A stretch of 64,000 bases of DNA. It comes from Owenia fusiformis. Taxonomy: Eukaryota; Annelida; Polychaeta; Sabellida; Oweniidae. Below, one piece after another: positions 46,543-56,845 of this stretch. The DNA lies in NCBI GenBank assembly GCA_903813345.2, contig CAIIXF020000010.1:19231181-19295180 (forward strand). The letters are read 5' to 3'. Numbering within the stretch: the first letter of the stretch is position 1; every line of letters starts with the position of its first letter. The notes beneath the pieces were generated by a model that was not told where the DNA came from, made no database searches, and worked only from the letters and a program-made list of their open reading frames with translations. The position numbers and the translations under genes are program-made.

Positions 46543-47588
46543 CAAAGGGTGATCAACAAATACTAGTAACACAAATAGAGGCCTATCTCAGAAACAAATT
46601 GAAGTTAGAACACTAAACTTGATACATAGTATACCCAAACATTTATCAATATTTCCAGAAAATTTCAGGCACAATACCGTAGTTGCCATAGTAACCCGTG
46701 GTATGGGTACCTGAAGCAGGTCTTACATATTAAGTAACAATAAGGATTCAGCAGATGGTAACCTAAGTCATTGGCACCCGAAGCACCTCAAATATATCAT
46801 GTCACATTTTTTTAAAATAATTATTTTACATACTCATAAATAATGTCCAGTTCATGTTCAATAGTGACAGTCTTATCAACCATAATCAGACGCTCTACTT
46901 CAATTATCTCTGCTGTGCGTGTTGTTTTTGGAGCACCTGTACGCGAAGCATCATCAGCAGATCTTCTTGGCTTTTCAGAAATCGTTCTGTACAGAACCAT
47001 CTGTAGACGTTACTTAGTCCATTTTCATCACCAAATGACTTCTTTAACACCTAATAAGATTATTTTTTGCAATGACATTTCATTCAAAATATAGCATTAT
47101 ATCACTTCTTTCTGTCTTCTATGGAGATCTGAAGTTTAAATTCAACCATTTATCAGTATGGTTGAATTGACTTTGATTTCCTAAATGCCTGGGACTTCTG
47201 TCATCCTATCGTTTGGGCATCGACATGTTTAATGACAACTCTGTTTTGGTTAGGTATTATAACATCAAGATTAAAAGTAGATCACATCAATTAACAGAAA
47301 CTTTCAGAATTGATTAACACCCAACATCAAATCTGAATGACTTAAGAGTGTCTTCGAACTCATTATGGACAGACGTTCAAAACCTTATTGTTATGATTTA
47401 CGACCTGCTTCAGGTGCCCATACCACGGGTTGCTATCGCAAACATAACTCTGGCATATAGTAATATTTGTGCCACAGATTTTGTGGAAATAATAATGAAT
47501 GTTTGGTGATAGGATGTATCAAATTTGGTGTTCTAACTTCAATTAGTTTCTGAGGGCTCTATTTGCGTTATTTGTTGATCGCCCCTTG
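46543..47588 (-). mobile_element. Mariner-type DNA transposon relic with TA flanks
   Basis: 1046 bp. Terminal inverted repeats of about 190 bp begin CAAAGGGTGATCAACAAATA and end with the complement (GATCGCCCCTTG). The minus strand at about 47010-46850 encodes a mariner-like transposase N-terminal region: VYRWFCTERF in one frame, then SADDASRTGAPKTTRTAEII and VDKTVTIEHEL in another. This matches the WF..F, RSGRPST and DRRLTIREIA pattern of Mos1-type proteins. One frameshift separates the two parts and the DDE core is missing. Confidence 0.8.
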
Positions 47589-47590
47589 TA

Positions 47591-48740
47591 TTATAGTATT
47601 ATTTGTGTAATGAAAAATGAAACTGAATTACTTTAAAATTGAATTGAAATGAAGTCCATGGTCAGCTTTCATTATTGGTGGGCACTTTTTTTAGATTGGA
47701 ATAACATTCGTTTTTCGGCCGTTCAGCCTGAAACAGTTCAATTCAGCCTAAATATTTTCTGATTATCAAGTGAAATATTATGTTCTTTATAATAACCCTA
47801 ATTGGTATTGAGAATATGATAAATGTATAAGTGCTGGATAATATACAGATGCAATTTGACGACCGATTAGTAAATTACAAAAAATAATTGTATGTTATAA
47901 GGTAGCTGCTGCTTAATATCAAGATGTATCATCATTCTTGTTCCAATTGTTTAGCACCATCAATACATCACACACTCTTTAGTCATATATTGCTTTGAAA
48001 TCAACACATACCCACGTCAATCTCTCCTGTTAATTTTAGTTATCGAGTATTTTTTGTGGTGAGTCTTTTTAAACAAAGGTGTTGATTATTAATAGATACG
48101 TTATTTTAACGAACGCATCCCTTTACAATTCAATATGAGCCATGTACTTTCTTGTAATCACTCTAAAGAAAGACACACTTTTTTATAAGCCAACAAAATG
48201 GTCCTTTTTAACATCCGAAACGTATCTATACATTATATTATAACGAGCTTTATTGTACTTGTTTCTGCTTGGGCAAATTGTACAGTTACAACAATAAAAT
48301 GAAAAAGTTAGTACCTTTTGATTCTACCGAAAGTTTGCCTAACGTTTATTCCTCCTCAATTACCAGCCAACTTTTCTCTCCATTATATTTTTAACACACG
48401 GCAAGTCCTTGTTCATGGATAGTGTTTTTGATTTGAGGCGTATTTGGTTTCTCAGTGACATCTTAATTTTGTATTGATCCTACATTAATCGATTCACTTC
48501 TGGCTTTACTCGTAAGGGTGTTCATCGTTATTTGTTTGCAGTTTTCAAAATACATTCTAGTTTAAGTACTCTAAAAAGATTCTGTGTTATCTCGACTCTT
48601 GTATATCAAGATAAGTGCCGTTGACAGTTGACACCGATTGACATTTGACTGAAGTTAGACTACTCATTGGCCATCTAGCCAATCACGTACTATGCACAGG
48701 CCTGATATATCTAGTGTGGATTATGTTTTGAAAGTATGGA
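47591..48740. other. No recognised feature
   Basis: AT-rich intergenic sequence. Confidence 0.4.
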
Positions 48741-48742
48741 GT

Positions 48743-49147
48743 ACTGGTGATCCGCTCGATTACGCTGGTTACCAAAACGGTTCGTTTTGGTAACAAAATG
48801 TCGGAGCGTCGAAGGTACGATTTTTTTTCCTTATTTCACGCGTTGTAGGCAGAATCCCCAGGACGTTTTCTCTCACAAATTGAGTTAAATGTGCAGACCT
48901 TAACGTTTATGTAACTTAAGTGAGGAATTAAATCGACGATTCTGTTGTCTTCTGAACTATTTGTTCGCAAATATGTACATTTTCTTAAACATATGATACT
49001 GATACAACTTTTGTGTTAATATGTCGTGGGAATTCTGCCTACAACGTGTGGAACAAGGAAAAAGAAAAATCGTACCTTCGATGTTCCGACATTTTGTTAC
49101 CAAAACGAACCGTTTCGGTAACCAGCGTAATCGAGTGGATCACCAGT
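48743..49147. mobile_element. Family P palindromic element, full copy without nested MITE
   Basis: 405 bp with ends ACTGGTGATCCGCTCGATTA and TAATCGAGTGGATCACCAGT. The arms contain TTTTGGTAACAAAATGTCGG. It serves as an empty-centre comparison for the copy at 18446. Confidence 0.8.
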
Positions 49148-49839
49148 GTTAGGACTGCCTTCACTTGGATTTTAATGGACTAGCTATAGTCCACTCTATG
49201 CAGACTGTGCCATATGAAAACAAGCGGTGTGGATATCATGTGCGCAAGGTCATTTTGGAATTTGATTTCGTGATATTCAACCAACTAAGGCATGTTGGGT
49301 ACTCAATTTTATTCCATGATAATTAAATTACCCGCAATCTGATTGGTCCATGTGACTTAAATATATCCTGTATTTACACGCTCTTTCCATTTAGCGTTGG
49401 GCACAGATCCTACAGAGAGAAAACGACGTCAGCGTTGGTATAAAAATCAATGGCGATTAGTTTACACCAACGCGTGCTAATCTTTGCATTTTGCTAGAAA
49501 TATCTGATTTAAATATCAGGAAATGATACTGTGATCATCACGATTTATAATTTTAGGATAAAAACACGCATCTGTAAATAAAAGAAATTGATATGAAGCA
49601 TGCACATTGTTTTCATGAACTAGTAAAAATCCAATATGGCAGATGAAAGTCGAAAAAACGTTTCGCTACACTGCACTTCCAGCTGATGAAATTGAAGAGA
49701 AGACAGAAAATCAAACGTATCGTAACAACAACTATAATTAAGGCCGAAAAGATTTTGAATGAATATTGATGAAAAATATATTTGAGGTGAGAAGGTTGAC
49801 CTGTTCCTCCGGTCCAAAGCAAAGAAATTGGACTTGATT

Positions 49840-49990
49840 TGGGGTGTTTTATCTGAGTAATCATGGAATAAAAAAGTTATTGAAGGATTTCTCGTGAAAT
49901 ACAGAAAATATTCTTCCCTTGAACGTCTGTATTTCACGATGTGCTAACATCCCTTCTCGGGAAGAATATTTTCTGTATTTCACTCGAATC
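49840..49990. repeat. Palindromic repeat
   Basis: TGAAATACAGAAAATATTCT and its complement flank about 60 bp. A related copy lies at 1548. Confidence 0.65.
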
Positions 49991-50504
49991 ATTGAATAAC
50001 GTATATTCGAACATGACTGTATTCACACCTTCTATAAACTGTAAACAAAGTCAACATTTCACCCGGGGTATATTCGCGAACAAAACCCCTGGTAATACGT
50101 GTAATGTGTGACGTCATAACGGCGGGCCGTAGTAGCTTTCGAACCCTTCACTCCCTTCGGTCGTTTGGGGTACAGAAAACGTTTGTGCCTAGCCCTGCGG
50201 CGTGTATTCGACAATATTACCCCTGCTCTTCGGACTATATTTCTTAAATATTCATACATATGTACAGGTTCCCTAATGAAAAGGATATTGTGTAAATAGG
50301 TGATTCTATAGTTACGAATCAAGCAATAATACGCTCTCCCAAAACAAATTATTTGAAATTGCAGCTGTTTCACAGCGTTAACATTATTCATTCAACATTG
50401 GTTATCGAGAAGACCTATCAATACAAAGTATATTTGCATTTTGAAAGTTGAAAGACTTCTGTGTGATTTTGTACAGAATGGGTAAATTTAACAAAAATGT
50501 TCTT

Positions 50505-50565
50505 CCTCTAAACAAACGGTGTGGATATCCGTAAGGTGACGATATCCACACCGCTTGTTTAGAGG
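50505..50565. repeat. 61-bp near-perfect hairpin
   Basis: CCTCTAAACAAACGGTGTGG and GATATC on one side are answered by GATATCCACACCGCTTGTTT and AGAGG. The words GGTGTGGATATC also occur at about 49220 and 50910. Confidence 0.75.
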
Positions 50566-51030
50566 TAGCACATATCCGATAAATGTTTTCAATTTTTTTT
50601 AATTCATACAGAAAGTTTATGACTTTCAAGGTGCAAAATAATTTTTATCGATTGGTCATCTCGATCACCAATACTGAATGAAGGGTGTAAACTGTAATAA
50701 AGCAGTAATTTCAAATTCTTTGCTAAAGAGCAAGGATGAATGCTTAGTGCGTCGTTAAAGAATGAAGAGTACATTCTATAGACACGATTTCCCTTTTATT
50801 AGCTATCTTCTACAAATGGATGAATAATTGAATACCCAACATGACTTAGTTTATGAAATATCACAAATTCAGCAAATTCAAAAACGATCGTTAATATCCG
50901 CACCTTGCGCATGTGATATCCGCACCGCTTAACAGTTTATTGTCTTTATTCTCTAAAGATTACTACTAACTTTTCCGGTCGCAACCCATTCCCTAACTCC
51001 ATCCACGGTTTTTAGCCCTATTTACACAAC

Positions 51031-51490
51031 CCGGTTATAGACGTTACGTCCTTATAACAAAATGGATGAACTTCTGTCTGGGGAAATTTTCATTTTCATC
51101 ACTTTCACCAACAAAGAGGTTGATTTGTAGAAATATTTTACCAGATAGTTAATTGTAACATCCGGTTACTGTAAAGCTAGTCAGTCACAAGTCAAATATA
51201 TCCAGCAGCTCCAATTAATGGAGTAGGTGTTCCTCACTTCAGCAACCAGGACGTTATCTGGCGAATTTCACCGTGACAACGGCTTGGTTGCGTTTTGTTA
51301 CGCCTTTGTTGTAAAAATGAGGACGGAATTCTTACTCGATTATTGGATCTGCTCGATATATTTGCTCGTGACTGATTAGCTTATCAGTAACCTACAAATC
51401 GACCACATTCTAGGTGAAAATGATGAAAATAACAATTTCCTCCCTCGGAAGTTCATCCATTTTGTAATTAGGACGTGGTGTTTTTTATAA
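51031..51490. mobile_element. Non-autonomous TIR element
   Basis: ACGTCCTTATAACAAAATGG then ATGAACTTC at the left is answered by GAAGTTCATCCATTTTGTAA then TTAGGACGT at the right. About 460 bp with no coding content. Confidence 0.65.
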
Positions 51491-52480
51491 CAAGGTGGGG
51501 ACCAGCAAAAACTAACTTTACAGAATGGTTGTGTAATTTATTATGTACATGTATGCTTTTGTAAACTTATTATACATATTACAAATAAAGATCATTATCA
51601 CTATTATCATCGTTTGCCAACAAATACATAAGTTGTAAATGGTTATGTTATTGCCTAACCTTGAGTGCCCATTAAACCAGAATGATCCAGCTACATGAAA
51701 GGATTGTGTGACTTAAACTTTTGATACAACTAAAGGTTTAAAACTACATTCCACATTTTTGACATGCTTAAATCAAATACTGAGTTCATTTAAGATAAGT
51801 AATGATTCGCATTTTGTTATTTCATGGCTTAAATTACAGAGTGAACGCCCAGTTTGGTTAAGTAGAAGGACAACAAGGAACAACTCTTAAACGTTTAAAA
51901 CACCACAGTTATAATTATTAATTGACAATGGGTAGTTAAGTGAATGGTAAATGCAAACAAAAGGCCACCACCTGCCATTTGTTAAAGACGCCGACCATCG
52001 AACGCCGACCGTTGAACGCCGACGCGGAACACTAACCGACGAACACTTACCACCGAACATTTACTGCTATGTCAGCACTTATGGTGATACAAAAAAAACT
52101 GAACACCTTAAACATTTAGCTAGAATATTTAAGCAAATCTTAGATTCATGATAATATGTACCCGGTAAATAGACATATAAATGTAGATTACATATGGCCT
52201 TGGTCAATATAAGTGACCTTGGTCTAACATGGCCATGTAATGCACATACTTCTTTAGCAAAACTCGATGCTGTAATATACGTTGCTCTTTCATCAGCTTA
52301 TAATCATCAGATCATTTGCTCCATTTGAATCATTATAGACGGATTTCAATAAACTAGAATTTACAAAACTCCCCTAATTTCTCAAAATTAGACTGATCCA
52401 ATAGACTCGCCTTGCACCGCCATATTGTTTTAAACGGAAAGCTTACCGTAACCCTTTAAGCAGTACGATGTAGATTTTCA
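51491..52480. other. No recognised feature
   Basis: AT-rich intergenic sequence. A short open frame near 51951 has low-complexity Arg/Thr content and no motif. Confidence 0.4.
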
Positions 52481-52595
52481 ATATCGATTTTGTGAAGTTA
52501 CGGCCGCTGTATGACAGTCGTAGAGCAAATGCGACCGAGGCTTAAATCAACGAAATTCTAATCATATCTCACCCTGTAACTAATAGATATATCCA

Positions 52596-52761
52596 GGTGT
52601 AAAAGGGTAGGAGGTCCTATCAAATTATGGTCCTACTCTCCATTGATTTATATGACCTAAAAACAACTCTTTCCCTCATTATCTTATACACAATTAGGGC
52701 AAGTAAGGGCCGTTAAAAGAGGGGACCATAATGCCCAGGGGACCATAATTTCTTTTACACC
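52596..52761. mobile_element. Small TIR MITE
   Basis: GGTGTAAAAG at the left, CTTTTACACC at the right, and an inner pair around ATTATGGTCC and GGACCATAAT. Confidence 0.65.
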
Positions 52762-53095
52762 GGGTTCTTTGACCTCATATTGCCTTGATAAGATTAATTA
52801 TCACTGTCAACGAGTATAGCAGATGATTCTATGTAACGAATCTATTTGTAATTATATTTTCATGATATCCACCAACCATTTTCAAATGGATGTCGTATGA
52901 TGATACAATACAAATTTCAAGTTACTGGCACATTAATAGATCTTACTTTTGCCAGGAGATTAATTTTGCATTATCAAAGCAAATGCATGTGGGGGTTGAC
53001 AAGATTAATCAACTTATGTGTGGTGGGAGTCCCATTAGAACACAATCGGTCTCAGATGTCTTTGAGGTGGAGATTGACGACAGAGGTTCTTGGAC

Positions 53096-53280
53096 GGATT
53101 TTCCTCGGGATATTCCCTGTATCCAAACCCTCCCAGTGCATAACCCCTATTTATTCCATAATACTACTGTTTTCCCAAAGAAATATGAAGGAATAAAATT
53201 GTATTGAATCGTATTACATGAAAAATCGTATTCTCCCCGGGAAAAATCGTATTGGAGCGTATTACCTATTTTGGTTTCCC
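53096..53280. repeat. Family H half unit joined to family K repeat
   Basis: CGGGATATTCCCTGTATCCA matches family H. It runs straight into AATACTACTGTTTTCCCA and repeats of GTATTGAATCGTATTACATG, which also occur at 53691-53870. Confidence 0.65.
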
Positions 53281-53392
53281 GGTTATTTTTAACCTTTTTA
53301 ACCTTTAACCTTTTTAACTTCAAATAGTGTGCATTTATTAATATAATGTTTGCATTATCAGAATGTAACATTTTAAAGGGATGTATTATGGA

Positions 53393-53580
53393 AAAATAAG
53401 TTATTTCTGGTCGGGATTGAAAATGGGTTTTATTCCTCAGGAAATATGATATTGACCTTGGGCAATATGATATTGACATTCTGTCGATGCGCTCCCTCGG
53501 TCAATAACATATTACCCTTCGGTCAATATCATATTGTCCCTCGGAATAAAACCCATATTCAATCCCAGTAAATAACCTAT
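53393..53580. mobile_element. Palindromic element, family K
   Basis: GGGATTGAAAATGGGTTTTA against TAAAACCCATATTCAATCCC, with inner copies of CAATATGATATTGAC facing each other. Related half copies lie at 53895-53960 and around 55425 and 56215. Confidence 0.7.
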
Positions 53581-53690
53581 ATTTATTTTTAGTCACGTCT
53601 GACACATGGACCAATCAGAGAGTGAGGATTATGACAGTGATATAATAATTCACTATATCGCAGCGAAAAATGGATTAATATCCTACATTA

Positions 53691-53960
53691 TTCCATATAA
53701 TACTACTGTTTTCCCAGGGAAAAATGAAGGAATAAAAATCGTATTGAATCGTATTACATGAAAAAATCGCATTGTCCCCGGGAAAAATCGTAATGGAGCG
53801 TATTACATGAAAAAATCGTATTGTCCCCTGGAAAAAATCGTATCGGAGCATATTTTGGGTTTCCTGGTTATTTTTAATCTTGACTAATTGATAAATGAAT
53901 ATGGGTTTTACTCCTAGGAAAATATTATATTGACATTGGGCAATATGATATTGACCGAGG
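53691..53960. repeat. Family K repeat, second block
   Basis: Three units of about 45 bp with CCCCGGGAAAAATCGTA and GGAGCGTATTACATGAAAAA, then an ATATTGACATTGGGCAATAT half palindrome. Confidence 0.65.
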
Positions 53961-54889
53961 AGAATTGTATACTCCAAAATATATTGAAAACAATACACGC
54001 AATGGCCTTAATGTATCAGCATAATAACAAAACGTGGGACTATATTCTCAAAAAAATCAACTTCATTTATGCATAGTTCTACCCTGCGCGCAGACTGAAG
54101 ACGAAACTCTCTAAATAAGTCGAACGAATGCAAAGTGTAGCATATTTCATGTATTTATATTATTGTTAAAGAGTAGTACGTATATATTGCTATCTTGATT
54201 TAGAGCGTTGCTTGTTGTGCTCAAGAAGGGTTGGCTGAATAAGTTCGGATGTTATATTGAGTTAGAAGAAAATGTATTTAACAATCACAACGACCACGGG
54301 CAGGTTAGGTAGACGCCGACGGATTAATCCGATCACAACAATGAGGTTATAGACAGTCTAAAATTACGTTTGCTTTAATAATAGATGTCTAGCCCTAGTA
54401 ATCAACAAGAGAACATTATTTTGCGACATCAAGCACATTTAACGACATTAACTTGAGGAAAACCTCTTAGAAATGGATATTGATTACATTTCGCTCATTA
54501 ACAATGTTATATTTATATTGGATTAATCTAAGAAGGCCAATTTCCATTTAGAATAATCTACTTAGGTTTAATAAATGGTCCTGGTCTTGAATCTTACATA
54601 TGGAGTTTATCCTGACGCACCATCATCACCTTTATTTCAACAACTAAATATACTGGAAATAAATGATATTTATAAACTCAGTGTTCTTATCTTTACATTT
54701 TGAGCATGTTCTAAGTTCTAGAGGACCTACCCGTTCGAGTACGTTCGATGAAGTTTGTAAATATACCCCAAACGGTTCTAAGTACGTCCAGTCTGTTCGC
54801 ACACAGTTGAAGCCCGTTTTCGAGAACGTATTGAGAACGTTTGTTGTGATAGTAGGGTTACTTACAAATGCATCAAACGTCCATACAAT

Positions 54890-55395
54890 TTTCCTAATGA
54901 CTTATTTTGCAATTATTTACAAGCAAATCAGCACGCATATGACCCACAATACAAGACAGACTGACATTATTTATATTTCCAAAAGAATCAAATATGGCAA
55001 AAGAAGTACTAAAACTCAAGGGGGAATAATCTGGAATTCCACTCCAAATGTCATCAAAAATTCAAAAACCATTTTTATTTTTCAGCGAGCCTTTAAAATG
55101 CATGTAATTAGTCTCTATGATTAGTACCCTGTACAAATTTGTACGGGTGCAACTTTTTCCATTTAGCAATTCTACATCATTCAAATGTTTTATATATCCT
55201 TTTCAGACTGTCCTTTTACACATCATATATATTTGTTTGGCTTACATAATTTATACTTTGAGACACTTTGTAACATCAATAATAAATGTAACTAACATGC
55301 CATTTTCTAAATATTTAGCTTGTGATAAGACATACACCCACTAGGGTGTCATTATCACTGATATGTTTATATGATTTTAATAAATCAAATGTAGA
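54890..55395 (+). mobile_element. LINE 3' fragment, CR1/L2-like
   Basis: Encodes the reverse-transcriptase C-terminal end: HNTRQTDIIYISKRI, GIIWNSTPNVIKNSKT, then FQRAFKMHV, up to 55124. The 3' UTR has the same ACACCCACTAGGGTGTC hairpin as the LINE at 8505. More diverged than that copy. Confidence 0.7.
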
Positions 55396-55453
55396 GATTA
55401 TTTAATGGAAGGGAGGGAATATGAATTTTATTCCGATGGAAATTATGATATTA

Positions 55454-56207
55454 GGGAGGTTAAGATTAGCGTAAAAATAAACGTGTACCTATCCCTATCC
55501 GTATGTTTGTTACGGATACGTATAGGTAATGCGTATTGCAAAATGAGTTTAAGATTAACGTAAAAGGCTACGAAACCGTATGCTACAATTTATCATAAAA
55601 TTAACATCCTAATCATAGAATGAAAACCATGCGATGGCTTATATGGCATATACCAGTACATGTCACCTCCAAGAACTGTTATATACTTCAGAGAGAGTGT
55701 GCTGTAGCTACTGTAGTTGGGAGGGGGTGTTGCTTGTGGGCCCGCTAATGGGGCAGTGACTTAAGGCGAAATGTTAAATTTCTTGCATGATCCAGCAATG
55801 AGAGTGACCAAATAGTAGAGTTAAACAATTAAAACCACGAGAAAATGGCTGATTTCATACATTTACAATAAGCAAAACTGATGAAGAATGTGTAAATTCA
55901 ACAATTTCATGCATCATCACATGGCATCGTTTATCGCATCAATGAATGTGTCCGACCACTTAATTTCTATGCAGATCGAATGAGAAATGTTTGTTGTTAC
56001 TATTTTAAAGTTGAATGGATGATATTTGATCTAGAAATGACATAACTTTTTGGATAAAAACATACGTTTTCGAATTACCTATCTTCGGCCATTTATAGGT
56101 AATTACGTATCGTAAACCCTGTAACTTAGGTAAAATACCGCTTAGTGTAATAACAAACTACGTATAGGTATAGGTAAATGGGTTATTTACGCTAATCTTA
56201 AACTCCC
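55454..56207. mobile_element. Non-autonomous TIR element
   Basis: Ends GGGAGGTTAAGATTAGCGTA and TACGCTAATCTTAAACTCCC, with subterminal copies near 55550 (TTAAGATTAACGTAAAAGGC) and 56150. It sits within family K sequence. Confidence 0.75.
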
Positions 56208-56476
56208 TATAGTCCAAGGAAAATCGGATATTGACAGAGGGTGATAGCCCGAGTCATAATCATAATATTATCATTTCCCTCGGATATTTCGTGATTTTTA
56301 ATAGAATTATTTTTTTATTAGACTATTTTATGCCATACATTGATCTAACTCAGTTTTCCATGCAAATTCTCAGTATAACATCCGAACGTTCACTCGAACT
56401 CTAAGTATCCCGTCCGACCTTGTTTTATCCCATTCGAACTCTTGGTTGAAATAACAAGTAATGCGTAACACATAGA

Positions 56477-56482
56477 TTTATT
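56477..56482 (-). terminator. Possible poly(A) signal AATAAA for the ZP gene
   Basis: Canonical hexamer on the minus strand about 200 bases past the stop of the ZP-domain gene. Confidence 0.5.
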
Positions 56483-56683
56483 TTTTATTCAAAATATATA
56501 TATAGACAAAAAATAACAATCAAAGAAGCAACTATAGTCCAATTGTATTAAGCTTCCATTAGTCACTGTGCTGTACATATCTGACTTCATGATATACATA
56601 TAGAAGACCTTCCACATGTTCCAGAAGAGGGTAATTTGATTAAAGTAAAAACGCCAATACCAAAAGTTGAATGTTTTTCATCA

Positions 56684-56845
56684 CTACAAAACTGGACGTG
56701 GTATTGAAAAAGCTTTGGAGCAAGCTGGTTCAGGACTTCGGCTTCCAGGACTGCTTCTATCAAGACTCTCGCTAGCAGGACCACGACTACTTTGTGTATT
56801 AAAAATCACCTTCGGGTTAGGTTTCCGACGGCCAGTTTCAATTAG
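56684..56845 (-). CDS. ZP gene last exon: cytoplasmic tail
   Basis: Acceptor AAATTTCAG, phase 0. It encodes LIETGRRKPNPKVIFNTQSS, then an SPGSRSPEP-type segment to the TAG stop. Confidence 0.75.
   Translation of the reverse strand, partial: LIETGRRKPNPKVIFNTQSSRGPASESLDRSSPGSRSPEPACSKAFSIPRPVL

Noticed and set aside
46843-47094. Plus-strand open frame of 83 residues
   Set aside because: The opposite strand carries the mariner transposase relic, which explains the open frame.
52890-53207. Open frame of 105 residues
   Set aside because: Runs into family H and K repeats and lacks any protein signature.
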